From: Druceiella hillmani
Lineage: Eukaryota; Arthropoda; Insecta; Lepidoptera; Hepialidae
Assembly: GCA_039881145.1 (NCBI GenBank)
Contig: JAYKKI010000032.1
Location: 13,100,501 to 13,164,500, forward strand
Length of the DNA stretch: 64,000 nucleotides
Direction of reading: 5' to 3'
Both the position numbers and the translations under genes were made by a program. Every line of letters starts with the position of its first letter. Positions within the stretch are counted from its first letter, which is position 1. This document shows, in pieces, positions 13,860 to 25,170 of this stretch. The notes beneath the pieces are model-generated. The model was not told the origin of the DNA and did no database searches. It was given only the letters and a program-made list of their open reading frames with translations.

Positions 13860-14337
13860 AGTCTATGTATTCATTTAGTACAGTCTATGGATCTACAATT
13901 AGTATATTTTTATTACAGTCTATGGATCATTTACTACAGTCTATGGATCTACAATTAGTATATTTTTATTACAGTCTATGGATCATTTAGTACAGTCTAT
14001 GGATCTACAATTAGTATATTTTTATTACAGTCTATGGATCATTTAGTACAGTCTATGGATCTACAATTAGTATATTTTTATTACAGTCTATGGATCATTT
14101 AGTACAGTCTATGGATCTACAATTAGTATATTTTTATTACAGTCTATGGATCATTTAGTACAGTCTATGGATCTACAATTAGTATATTTTTATTACAGTC
14201 TATGGATCATTTAGTACAGTCTATGGATCTACAATTAGTATATTTTTATTACAGTCTATGGATCATTTAGTACAGTCTATGGATCTACAATTAGTATATT
14301 TTTATTACAGTCTATGGATCTACAATTAGTATATTTT
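13860..14337. repeat. 56-bp minisatellite, about 8 copies
   Basis: The unit contains ACAGTCTATGGATC twice, separated by ATTTAGT and by TACAATTAGTATATTTTT, so each 56-bp unit is itself an old duplication. GATCATTTAG recurs at 13981, 14037, 14093, 14149, 14205 and 14261. The units are nearly identical, so the array expanded or was homogenised recently. Confidence 0.95.
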
Positions 14338-15544
14338 TTTAATAATTAACTCAAAATATTTGTCTTGCCCTTAATCACGTTTGCAACTTTGAAGTGTACG
14401 CATGCGCATGTGCGGTATGTATTTTAAACAGTTTATAATTTTTTTAAAGTTAATTAATATTTGCACAAGTTTATTTTTTCACACTATTTATTTGATTTTC
14501 TGCATCTCGAACTACTTAATCTATTTTCAATGCTAAGATCTCACATTGTCTTTAGACATTTTGTTTTAATTGACCCAACCATTTTTTGCATGCAAGCGGA
14601 GCCCCGAGTCAAAGCTAATTTTTTATATTTTTATTACATAATATTTATCCTTGCAAAATACTAACCATAAATTGCTAAAATCGATCAAAAATTAATTACT
14701 ACATCAACAGTCTCTGGTATGCGCTAGTGTTAATACAAATTAACAATTCACATTTGTAGATGGTAACAGATAATATTGATGAATAAACGGGTCATCATAA
14801 AGGTTCGTTTTTTATTAACAGTGTAAACATTTTATTATAAATTTTTTATATTTATCCTATATATTTACGAACAAATACTCGATCTGCGTCAAGTCTTACA
14901 CGCGTAAACATTTAACACTAATAAGGACCTTTTCCTTCCTCAAGATTTCGAGCTAAACATGAAAAGAATAATATAAAAGCGAGGCACCAGCCACGCCTGC
15001 CGTCAGCCTGCCCTATAGGGGGCGAAAATTCGAAGAACGCGGTCAGCAATTAGGGCGCGGGGTGGGTTTTAAAATATCGCAAATTAAATCATGCGTATAT
15101 TTTCGTATTTTCATCTAGCCGGATAGAAATTTTGAGGCAAAACCTCCCCTTAATTGGAGAGTACATTCGTTTGTAAAATTTTTATATTAAAATAAAATGA
15201 TAATATGCAAACGACAGTAAAAAAATGAAATTTTTGGTTATTTTTTATGCCCGCCAGTGGTATCGGTTATTTTTAATTTTATGTCATTTAAATACATTTA
15301 AAAAATAATGTTTTTATTTAATACAACTGTCTCAAAATTATGTAGATTAAACTTAGGAGAATTTTATAGACGAAAAAAAATTGTGTGAAATTTCCTGCTT
15401 TCGAAGATTCCATTTTATGACAATTACAACAAATGATCTTGAAGATCTCACGTCAAATGTCATGTCATGATCAAATGATCTTTTTTACATTTTCTCGATG
15501 TTTCTGTCAGTTATGTATAACTTATGTCTTTTTCGAATAAATGT
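14338..15544. other. AT-rich DNA with a short GC-rich segment
   Basis: AT-rich, apart from 14985-15070, which is GC-rich and preceded by a TATAAAAG motif (see the promoter candidate). The 67-codon frame at 14461-14664 is not recognisable. Confidence 0.5.
14972..15070 (+). promoter_or_regulatory. Candidate core promoter (TATA box and initiator)
   Basis: TATAAAAG at 14972 is followed 33 bp downstream by GTCAG, similar to an insect initiator, and by a GC-rich stretch to about 15070. The spacing fits a TATA promoter. No open frame or splice donor follows convincingly, so a chance match or an RNA gene promoter is equally possible. Confidence 0.2.
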
Positions 15545-16815
15545 CAAAAAAAATATTTTTCGTGTTCCGTATTTTAAAAGGAAAACCCTTATAAGATCAC
15601 TAACGTGTCTGTCCGTATGTCCGTCACAGTCATTTTTCTCAGAAACCCCTTGACGTAGAAACTTGAAATTTGGCAGAGTAATAAAACATATTAATTTGCA
15701 CATATTGCAATAGCTAAAACTCAAAAATATTCATTTGGAAATTTTAGGGAGGGCATATTAAGTACTCGTATTTTTTTAGTTTCATATGTAGTGCTGGGTG
15801 TGGTTTTAAAGCCCTAGTTATAAGGGTCTCTAAACTATTATTTTCATAATTTTAGTAATTATACCGTATTGAAAAATATGCGAAAAAATATATTTCTTTC
15901 TCTTATTTCTGAAATTTGTCAGTCTAAAATTATGAAAAAATATTCGTTTTCAGAAGTTTACGCAAAGGTTGTAGGCAAAAGGAAAAGTATGGTTTTAGAT
16001 ATTGTAATGTTTTAAATATTTCCCGTGTTTTTATGCCTATGAAAGATATAGTATACATTTACATGTTTCTATTTCTCAATTCGATTTTCTCAGAATCTAT
16101 GCGATGTAGAAACTTAAAAGTTGGCATATTGATGGATCTTATAAACTTACGTATTTTGCACATATTTTACACGATCAACTCTTTTTAAATGTTGCCATAA
16201 TAACTAAAGAGGAGGTAAATAAAGGTTAAACATTTTTTTTCCTCATTTAAACATCATGTAGAATATTATTTTCCCTCATTTTATACATCATGTAGAATAT
16301 TATTTTCCCTCATTTTATACATCATGTAGAATATTATTTTCCCTCATTTTATACATCATGTAGAATATTATTTTCCCTCATTTTATACATCATGTAGAAT
16401 ATTATTTGAAAAGATTTGTTATGAGGAAAATAAAAAAAAATTCACAATTTATTTTTAAATATGCGATTATTTAAGAAGAAATTCTCAAAAATATAAAATT
16501 TCGTCCCCTTATATTCCAAACTATTGAGCCAGAAATTCTGAAAAAAGAGGGTTGGAAAAGTCTGACTGGACGATTATAGGAAAACTATAGAAATTATCTT
16601 AGATCCTATTTCAAATAGGCACCATGTTTTTACACCTGTGAAAGTTATAGTGTATATAATACGTTCCAAAATATTTACGATGGAAAAAATTAATATTTGT
16701 AAATATTTTAATATAAATTCCAGGTACACTCAAATATTTGTAAGTGTCAAAATGTATACGGAATCACTGTAGTGAGAGTTTTACTCTTGCTTGATAGGTT
16801 TTTTTATGGTATAAC
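15545..16815 (+). repeat. GGGTTCC-type dispersed repeat, long copy
   Basis: It starts near TTCCGTATTTTAAAAGG and CCTTATAAGATCAC with a GTCTGTCCGTATGTCCGTC run (15605). It continues with TTTCTCAGAAACC and GAAATTTGGCA and ends near 16755-16810 with GTATACGGAATCACTG and a decayed GAGTTTTACTC closing block. A 34-bp tandem array sits inside. The 79-codon minus frame at 15485-15724 overlaps the repeat and is not a gene. Confidence 0.55.
16239..16406. repeat. 34-bp tandem array, about 4.7 copies
   Basis: GAATATTATTTTCCCTC recurs at 16261, 16295, 16329 and 16363 with an exact 34-bp period. The inner copies appear identical. The array lies inside the longer dispersed repeat. Confidence 0.95.
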
Positions 16816-16829
16816 TTACTCCATATTTC

Positions 16830-17317
16830 CCAGTTTAAATTCTGTTGGCGAATTTAATTATAAAAAAGTTGTCAAATGGATAAACAATGTCTCGCGGTAA
16901 GTAATACAGAACTAGATGGCTGTAGTATTATTAAAATTTATGTTTTGATATCGTTTTTGTAATTGCCTTATTAATTTAGAATTGTATTTTCATTTGATTC
17001 TATAATTTTTTTTTAAAAAGTGTACTAATTATTGTACGAACATGATGCGACTCACAGAACAGTATAGTATAAAAAATTCAGTGTGTTAAAGCGTTAATGT
17101 TGAGTATATTATCTAATAATCTATATTATTGTTTCTTAACTTATAAATAAAATATGGCTATGGCATGTAATATATGTATTCGTTTTGTCTCACATATTAG
17201 TATTCCTCACTTCATTATGTAGATTATTACGTAGTTTAAGAACTGAATTAAATGTTCAATTATAAAATACAATTTCCGATGGTAAGAAAAAGAGTGTGTG
17301 TCAAAACTAATTATGTA
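16830..17317. other. AT-rich DNA with a repeat also found at 34.6 kb
   Basis: A block at about 17085-17215 (ending TTTTGTCTCACATATTAG and ATTCCTCAC) is matched by a diverged sequence at 34560-34720. At 16845-16880 GGCGAATTTAAT and following bases are repeated at 33073-33110. Nothing coding is seen. Confidence 0.5.
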
Positions 17318-17500
17318 CATACACACACGCACGTACGCACGCACGCACGCGCCCCCACACACAGACACACACACACACATACACGCACACACAAACACGC
17401 ACACGCACACACACACATACACATGCACACACACGTATATACGTACACACACACACACACGCACACGCACACACACACACATACACATACACACACACAC

Positions 17501-17576
<76 letters not shown>
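17318..17576. repeat. Compound (CA)n / (TA)n microsatellite
   Basis: About 215 bp of CA-rich dinucleotide repeat, with cgcacg and acatac variants, runs into a (TA)n tract at 17535-17572. Five long open frames on both strands (up to 169 codons, rich in His-Thr or Val-Cys) are products of this repeat and are not genes. Confidence 0.95.
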
Positions 17577-17579
<3 letters not shown>

Positions 17580-18149
17580 CATACGTATGGCATTGCAGTT
17601 CATTATTATTTATCGGGCAATGTTCTTTCACGGAGTGTTATAACATTTGCCGGCGTCAGGAGCGTGCTTTGTACATGCGAAATAAAACTAGAATGCGTGG
17701 CGAATTCGCGTCGACGTGTTGTAATGAGTAAGCGTGTTTACCGGTTTAAGACCTGCTGGTATGAATTTGTTCAGAAAAGGACAGTCTTTGAATTATTGGT
17801 GGAATAATAGCTAATATAGATAAAGTTTGTGAGTAAGGATATGTGAACTTTAAACATTTAGAAGGAAACTTTCTTTTTAGTTAACCGTTTATTTGTTTAA
17901 TGTATTTAACGAATTTAAATTATGACTTTTCAACAGGGTATATTGTAAAATGATTTTTATCCTTTTCAAAATAGATGTTGTCACGTTCAACATCGATGGC
18001 CGTATCAACGACCCAGTAAATCACATTTTTTTTAAAGCCTCACAGTTATTGGTCAGTGAGGTTAGTGTCTTCCATAACGTTAATATTTGGAGATTTTCAA
18101 GATTAAATTATGATATACTAACAATACCGAATATATTATTAACAATATC
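17577..18149. other. Unassigned DNA beside a hairpin element
   Basis: A GC-richer patch lies at 17629-17760. An 86-codon ATG frame at 17950-18210 reads into the hairpin element that follows and has no recognisable domain. No gene is called. Confidence 0.4.
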
Positions 18150-18352
18150 GAATATATTTGGCGTTAATTTTGTAGAAATTCACTATTCACAATTAAATGA
18201 AACTACGTGATGTAGTATTATTTCTACTTTCTTTAAGTTCTTTATCACGGCATAGGTTTCGTTGTATTAGAACATCTTTGGGTGGGCTATTAGCAAAGAT
18301 TGTGGAAAGAATATTGTAGAAATAATAGTAAAGAAAGTAGAAATAATTCAAA
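18150..18352 (-). mobile_element. Hairpin element copy B (internally deleted)
   Basis: The tail GAATATATTTGGCGTTAATT is on the left, so the copy is inverted relative to A, D and F. The adjacent arm is complete up to GGGCTATTAGCAAAGAT. The other arm survives only as AAAGAAAGTAGAAATAAT near 18332, so most of it is lost. I could not find a clear flanking duplication. Confidence 0.75.
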
Positions 18353-19648
18353 ATAGTATCGGGCAATGATATTGCCGAATTTCAATCCTCAATTCAAATT
18401 TAGATGAAGAAACTGTCTTCGAATTTCAATATGGTAATTGCATACTACAAAATAAAGTAAGTTTGGTAGGATCGTCTGCATTCCCCATTCTCTCACTGTT
18501 TCGTATATCTAAACAGCAACTGTATTGAATGGTACTTTCAACATTGATCACGATATACTAAAGTATAATTAAAGTTAAAAAAAACAAGAAAGAATTTATC
18601 ATCATAGAATTATTATAGAATTATATATAAATATATAGAATTATTCATCTAAAATGTTAGGATTTTATTTAAACTTTCATGAAATTTTGAATGTTTTATA
18701 AAAATTTGAATTTGATGGTTTCAAAAATAATATTTTATTTAGAAACTACAAGGTTCTGTTTTTCCCTTCTTTGTATGCATTTCCCCTTAAATATAAAAAA
18801 AATATATATTTTAGTTCTGCTGTACAGTATCGCAGTTTTTTTAATAACCTTTAATGTACAGTATTTTTCTCCTCCTAAATACAGTGTATTGATTAGTAAA
18901 TAAGACTTGTGGTGCATTTTCCGACTTTTAATGTGACATTTTCGTTTCAAATATTTATATTGGTGCATATTTTTCATTAAGGAACTTTTTAGTAAATAAA
19001 ATATAAAATCTATTTCACTATATAACTGTGGGAGTGTTTGTCAATAGGAATCGATTATTTGGAAGCCGTCGAATCTAAATAATATTTTATTTGAAGTTTT
19101 TTAGTCTATTTCTCAGTTTTTTCTTACATTATGCGGAAACTGATAAGTTTATGATTGAACTTGAAAACTGAGGTTTGTATCAGGATAAAAGAGAGCAGGG
19201 ATTAAAATTGCCATGAAATATTCAATTGGATTTTCTTTAAATATATCGCGCGTTTTCATTTTGTAAAGCATAGGGCTTTAAAAGAATAGGCTCTTAAAGA
19301 ATAACAAGTTTATTATATTACACTAACAAGTGTCTCGAAGGTCGGTTTAAATGTATTCAACATCATACCTTAATCATGGTGGGAATTCCATAATGTGATG
19401 GAATTAGCCGAATTTATCTCTTTTTAAATATATTACCTTCATCCATTTAGTTTTACGATGCTGACGACACCGCTGTATACGAGTCAGAAAAGAATCTTAT
19501 AGATGGTCCAAATTAATTTTGCACGAATGTCACCGGGACGGAACAGAAAACAACTGATCGTAACGGACATAAAACACATCCAGTGTGCGCGATACGTACG
19601 ACAAATAATATGTACGACAAGAATCGTAAGTTTACGTACGATAAAAAT
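18353..19648. other. AT-rich DNA, nothing recognised
   Basis: Two overlapping frames on opposite strands at 18691-18977 are short and unrecognisable. Paired frames on both strands at 19484-19709 run into the tandem array. No gene, RNA or mobile element is supported. Confidence 0.5.
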
Positions 19649-20120
19649 GCGCTCGGCCTTAAAGATACATGAAAACAATGTATGGCGTATGATTATTCGC
19701 TTCAAATAGTTCGACTGAAAAGTCTGCGATAGTTTAGTCTACGTACTTAACTTAACTCACACTATGTCGCTCTGCCTTAAAGATACATGAAAACAATGTA
19801 TGGCATATGATTATTCGCCTCAAATAGTTCGACTGCAAAGTCTGTGATAGTTTACCCCACCTATTTAAGTTAACTCACACTATCGCGCTCAGCCTTAAAG
19901 ATACATGAAAACAATGTAAGGCATATGATTATGCGCCTCAAATAGTTCAACTGAAAAAAGTCTGCGATAGTTTACCCCACCTACTTAAGTTAACTCACAC
20001 TTTCGCGCTCGGCCTTAAAGATACACGAAAGCAATGTATGGCATATGATTATTCGCCTCAAATAGTTCGACAGGAAAGTTTGGGATAGATTAGTCCATCT
20101 ATACTATATCTCATACTATC
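19649..20120. repeat. 118-120-bp tandem array, 4 copies
   Basis: Units begin with a GCTCGGCCTTAAAGATACAT-like sequence at 19651, 19769, 19887 and 20007, giving periods of 118, 118 and 120 bp. All contain TCAAATAGTTCGAC and AACTCACACT. Copies differ by scattered substitutions, so the array is moderately old. Confidence 0.95.
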
Positions 20121-20849
20121 GAAAAATTAAAAGTAGAAGTGACGGAATTCTTCAAGTAACCGGAATCGGTAAGGTAGGATATATTAAATCCATATCAAAT
20201 TCAGCATTTCGCGTAACAAACTTATGTCGTTGTCTGAAATGTTCATAAGGACGACTCCACTGACATTTTACTCACTAATTAAAACGGCTCCATTATCCTG
20301 TAAAACTATGTTTCTCGACCGCCACTAACTAAGCACAAGGTCGAACTTAATATGTTGCTGGGTCAGATCTTAGCGCGGTTTAACGTTCCTCGCATGACCC
20401 TTTGAACGTGACCCTGTCACGTGTAATATATAAACATAATCTTTCGTTCTGGCACCTCGGGGAGAGGCATTTAACGTGATGTACTTAGAATTATTTTAAC
20501 CACTATCTATCTATGTTTACATTAAAGTGTACTCGTGCGAAGCCAGTCTGGATTACTAGTAGAAATAACACACGAAATAATACTCGTTTTTTATTTCTAC
20601 CGGCCGGTGTGAAATTCGTAGCTTAATAATGCATTTGTTTTTTAGAATCACATTATTGTACAATTAGTTGCTTACATGCTCTCTGAATTATATTGGTTTA
20701 ATCTAATAATATAAATTGCCGCGTTACGACGTTAGGGAATAGAATATTCAGATTGTCTATTACTAGATGGGAAACATTTTACACCATGAATTAATTATTA
20801 ATTAATGTGGGATTATGATAGCGAAAACACCGGATACGGAAATATTATA
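20121..20849. other. Unassigned DNA between two tandem arrays
   Basis: Around 20300-20470 the sequence is less AT-rich. No open frame of interest or repeat was recognised. Confidence 0.5.
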
Positions 20850-22215
20850 AGTGTTTATTGAAAGTGTTAGGATAGATTAGAGAATGAATATTTGGTTAAT
20901 TTTGGTTAATTTATTAGTTTGCAATATTCGAAAAATGTTTATTGAAAGTGTTAGGATAGATTGGAATATGAATATTTGGTTAATTTTGATTAATTTATTA
21001 GTTCACAATATTCGAAAAGTGTTTATTGAAAGTGTTAGGATAGATTAGAGTACGAATATTTGGTTAATTTTGTGTAATTTATTAGTTCTCAATATTCGAA
21101 AAGTGTTTATTAAAAGTGTTAGGATAGATTAGAGTATGAATATTTGGTTAATTTTGGTTAATTTATTAGTTCACAATATTCGAAGTGTTTATTAAAAGTG
21201 TCAGGATAGATTAGAGTATGAATATTTGGTTAATTTTGGTTAATTTATTAGTTCACAATATTCGAAGAGTGTTTATTAAAAGTGTCAGGATAGATTAGAG
21301 TATGAATATTTGGTTAATTTTGGTTAAATTATTAGTTCACAATATTCGAAAAGTGTTTATTGAAAGTGTTAAGATTGATTAGAGTATGAATATTTGGTTA
21401 ATTTATTAGTTCACAATATTCGAAAAGTGTTTATTGAAAGTGTTAGGATGGAATAGAATATGAATATTTGGGTAATTTTTTAGTTTGCAATATTAGAAAA
21501 ATGTTAATTGAAAGTGTTAGGATATATTACAATATGAATATTTGGGTAATTTTTTAGTTTGTAACAATCGAAAAATGTTTATTGAAATTGAATTAAGATG
21601 GTGCGTTATTGTGTTATATGCAAATATCTTTGCTAATAGACCACCTGAAGATGTTGTAATACAACGAAACCTAAGTTGTGGTAAAGAACTTAGAGAAAGT
21701 AGAAATAATACTACATCACGTAGTTTCATTTAATTGTGAATAATGAATTTCTACAAAATTAACGACAAATATATTCAATATTTCAATATAAGTGATTGAG
21801 CTGATACTTGATGACAGTGAACGTCCGTAATTTTTGAAAGTACGAGCTCAGGTTATCCATCAAGAACTATGTATTTTGTGTCTAAAATATGAACCCGAAT
21901 GCTTCTTCTAATCACGTACACTTTTCTCTGTTGAGATTTTCGTATTTGTCACCAGTTTATGTAATGGAGAAAGAGATATGAGTTCATTCAAATCCATTTC
22001 GAAAAATGTTTATTTAATTTTTTAGGGTAGATTAAAATATGAATATTTGGGTAATTTATTAGTTTAAAATATTCGAAAAGTGTATATTGAAAGTATTAGG
22101 ATAGACTAGAATATGAATATTTGGGTAATTTTTTAGTTTTCAATATTCAAAAAATGTTTAATGAAAGTGTTAGGATAGACTAGAATATTCATATTTGGTT
22201 AATTTATTATCTGCA
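20850..22215. repeat. 84/74-bp tandem array, interrupted
   Basis: Units start GTGTTTATTGAAAGTGTTAG at 20851, 20935, 21019, 21103, 21185, 21269, 21353, 21427, 21501 and 21575. The first spacings are about 84 bp (one 82) and the last are 74 bp. The short form lacks one ATTTTGGTTA-type segment. Three more 74-bp-type units lie at about 22006, 22080 and 22154, beyond an interruption of about 400 bp that contains a hairpin-element copy. The array therefore predates that insertion, or expanded on both sides of it. Confidence 0.95.
21619..21776 (+). mobile_element. Hairpin element copy C (5'-truncated)
   Basis: Only the loop-proximal end, the right arm and the tail are present. The copy starts at GCAAATATCTTTGCTAATAG and ends AAATATATTC at 21776. 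The whole left arm is missing, so this copy cannot form the hairpin. It sits within the interruption of the 84/74-bp array. Loss of the 5' part with an intact 3' tail resembles 5' truncation in reverse-transcribed elements. Confidence 0.8.
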
Positions 22216-22319
22216 TTTTATTAAACTTTTGTGTTCACCATTTATTATGAAGCAATTGTATCTAAAAATTATTCTATTTTTTTTTCAATTACACACAAAA
22301 ATAGTAACTAAAAAGTAAT

Positions 22320-22600
22320 ATAAGGTAGTGAATTGGAACCAAAAAGCTGTGCGTTAATAGATGGACCGCCCGGCCGTAGGCCATAGGAACAGACTCGTCG
22401 GAAATTACTCGTACTTGCGTGACTACCGGGCCCAGGCAGGCCTTCCACTATATCGATCGTCAATTTGCCCGGGTGGAGCCAGCCATGTGAGATGATCGCC
22501 AGATATGCGTCCATAACGCCACTTCATCACAAAGACCTCGTTATGAGATGGGAAGCTGTACGTATGGGGGTGATTCTGCTAGTTAAACGATTGCGTCGGG
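22320..22600. other. GC-rich island, unassigned
   Basis: About 250 bp is clearly GC-richer than either side. A 68-codon ATG frame on the minus strand (22308-22514) spans it, with many Gly and Pro, but I recognise no family. A transposon fragment or an exon are both possible. Confidence 0.3.
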
Positions 22601-23220
22601 ACAATATTGAAGGCGAAATTGACTTCTAAGTAGGTATCTACATGTAGGAGAGATTTTGTATTAACAATTGTTGTTAGTTGTGTATTATATTTTTTAACAA
22701 AACATTCTTGATTTGAAAGTTAGCCACAGGCTTGTCGACGTTAATCAAAAGGTTTACCTCAGGGAGATGATTAAAGTTTAAATTTAATTTATGTTCGCCA
22801 GTGTCTATTAACAAGTTAAGGGTTTTATGTATCTTATTTTTTAATTTAAAAATTTATGCACATAAGGTGCAAGTATAGCTAGTAATGTTTTATAATTCAT
22901 TTAGAGAAAAATAAATCTAATAATATTCAAAGAAATTCTTCCGCTTCATACATTGGTATGAAGCGGAAGTATAAGAATTAATATAAAAATATTTTGGACC
23001 AAAAATAATTTTATAAGAATTGCTTATTTAAAAAAAAACCTTCTTGAAACATGATCCTTTCTCTATTATCCCTCTCGTAATTAATAATTTTTTTCTGTAT
23101 TATAGACTTGAAATATGTTTATTTTTTCATTTAAAACAAATTCTTAATCCTTCAAAAACAAAAACGTACCAAATTATGAATTAAAAGTGTGACTATTTTC
23201 GTTTCTTGTCATAATCATCA
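22601..23220. other. AT-rich DNA with one short perfect hairpin
   Basis: At 22938-22969 CTTCCGCTTCATAC and GTATGAAGCGGAAG form a perfect 14-bp stem with loop ATTG. The rest shows nothing recognisable. Confidence 0.6.
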
Positions 23221-24752
23221 ATTTATTATATTTATTAAATTCAAGATATTTTTAATTTAATAAAAGTAAGATTTACTCTTATTTTTATTAAATTAAAAAT
23301 ATCTTTAATTTAATAAATATAATAAAAAGAAGCGATTTACCAAAAAGTGCCGCCGGGTCTTTTTTGTCATGTTAGTATTCTAAGCAATAATTCTATGTAA
23401 GGTCAATGCTCTAGGTAGTTCCGATGGGAGAATTTAGAATTACTGTCTTAGTTACATGGTAATTCTAACTGTACTAAATTACGAAAAATCTCCATACATA
23501 CAATAATTATTATTACTAGAATAGCAAATATTGGACAAATAATATTCTTTACCGGTGCATTTACTGCAGACAGTTTTATACACAAGTGGCACTTCACAAA
23601 TGACTTATTACTTGTGCATTTTGACTTAACCTGACTTGACCTTGTACATTTTTATTGTCTTTCTGGTATGTTTTCTGGAATTTCTATAGATATGGTTGTT
23701 TTTCTATTATTCATACACTGTGTTCCCAATTTTTCTCCAAGTTGCAATAAGAAGTCCTTGCGTTTAATTTTGCTGTTGTTGAAAATTTTGTACAATGCCC
23801 ATGCGTTTATAGCCACCAAATCTAACAGAGTATAAAATGTATGGACTGGCCAACGTCTAGAAGGCGCCTGTATATTTGCGGCTCATCGGATCTACAATAT
23901 CTACTCCATATTTCGTGCAGAATAACACTGTGGGAGGTTTTTTTCTCTGAACTAGAGTTTATTGTTATATCGGGATGCATAGTGCTGAACATAAGAACAT
24001 TTTTATTAGATTTAGATTGATAAACAGTCAAAGTTGTACCACCTGTTTTTAGAATAGACGTACTGTATAATTCCTCTTTTGCGGTCTTTACGGAAACAAA
24101 TATATCTCTGCGAGCTCTATTGACTGTGCCCACAATGCTAGTGTTTTTAGACTTCAAATATTATGCTAGTGAAGGTGAAGTAAAAGAGTTTTCACAATGC
24201 CTTTATTGATGTAAGGTTCCATCAAATTTTTTTACTATCCAGTCGCCTAAACGCTCGTTATTACGTATATTATTATCTTTTGCAAGGAAGGGAATGCTTT
24301 TATTACATAATTGTTATCTTTGTCAATAGCCATCCAAAATTTTTGATCATATTTGATGGGTTTAGAGCTCATAAAGTGAATAAATCGGTAACGGCACTTA
24401 GATGGAAAAAGTTATTCGTCAATCGTTATATATGACCCGGGTATGTAATTAATGTGCACCAATTGCACCACGGATGTAAAGTACAACAATAAATACCTCC
24501 AATTCTTCCATCACAACTACCCAGAGCATTGACCTTACATAGAATTATTGGTTAGAATACTAACGGGACAAAAACAGTTTTTGATAAATCGCTTTTTTTA
24601 TTTACTATTATTTTTATTAAATTAAAACATCTTGAATTTAATAAATATAATAAATTATTAAGAGTCAAAAAGTTTCACGGACCTAAATAAAAAAAGTTAG
24701 AGGCGATCAAACGTACGGGTGGGACAAAAATGGGACGGCGACGCTTCTAGTG
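23221..24752 (-). mobile_element. piggyBac-like element, decayed
   Basis: Long inverted repeats flank a broken transposase. The left arm (about 23221-23430) and right arm (about 24504-24656) share AAGCGATTTA, GTTAGTATTCTAA and ATTCTATGTAAGGTCAATGC in opposite orientation. The right end reads CTTCTAGTG next to TTAA (24753-24756), the target used by piggyBac elements. In reverse complement the terminus starts CACTAGAAGCG, similar in style to known piggyBac ends. No matching left terminus was found, so the left side is probably truncated. The left arm also contains a private hairpin of about 50-bp arms (23222-23327). Confidence 0.7.
23822..24460 (-). pseudogene. piggyBac-like transposase remnant
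   Basis: Read on the minus strand from about 24440, the translation shows YITIDE, then LFPSK, RFIHFM, KFWMAID, KAFPSL, RLGDWIV, SKNTSIVGTVNRARRDI, LYSTSIL, LTVYQSKSNKNV and STMHPDI, ending with RRLLDV. These are the order and spacing of the catalytic core of piggyBac DDE transposases. The first catalytic Asp (in the TIDE motif) is present. The second should lie just before NSFTS, where sequence is missing. In-frame stops follow TIDE and precede YLKSK, and there are frameshifts. The longest clean piece is 111 codons (23822-24157). Transposases of this family are about 550-600 residues, so both the N-terminal half and the C-terminal zinc domain are gone. It cannot make an active enzyme. Confidence 0.85.
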
Positions 24753-24756
24753 TTAA

Positions 24757-25170
24757 CAGTTATGTTACAAATTGTAATATAGTTTTTATATTTTTTGCGA
24801 TTATTTTTTTTTCGCGTAAGTTTTAGTATAAATAATCTCAAATAAAGGTTGCAGAGACCGTAAACTGTATCTAATACATTACTAGTTTAAAAACCAAAAA
24901 AATACTTTTTTATAATTACTGCACTAAAAAGCAAAAAATAATTATAGAACGTGTTTTGTTTGTCTACTCTGTAAGGATTTTAGTGTAAGCCATATTTGTC
25001 ATTGAGTATAATATTTGAGAGTAAAAGTTGTTTTTTAGATTTCAAGAAAAAGTTCTTGAAATCTAACAGAAATGTTAAGCATTTTCATTCGAATAGATTA
25101 ATTGGAGAAGCAAAATCACTTACTTTTTGAGAAATATTATTAGGATATAGAGTTATTATTATATATAATT
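24757..25170. other. AT-rich DNA with one short hairpin
   Basis: TAGATTTCAAGAA and TTCTTGAAATCTA (25036-25065) form a 13-bp stem with a 4-nt loop. Nothing else is recognised. Confidence 0.6.

Noticed and set aside
13860..14337. Possible CRISPR-like array
   Set aside because: The units are contiguous 56-bp tandem copies without unique spacers, and the surroundings are eukaryotic transposon-rich DNA.
17207..17807. Five overlapping frames of 98-169 codons on both strands
   Set aside because: They are made of a CA/TG and TA microsatellite. The residues (His-Thr, Val-Cys, Tyr-Ile) simply reflect dinucleotide repeats.
18150..18352. Target duplication around hairpin copy B
   Set aside because: Only very short AT-rich matches were found between the two flanks, and nothing can be separated from chance.
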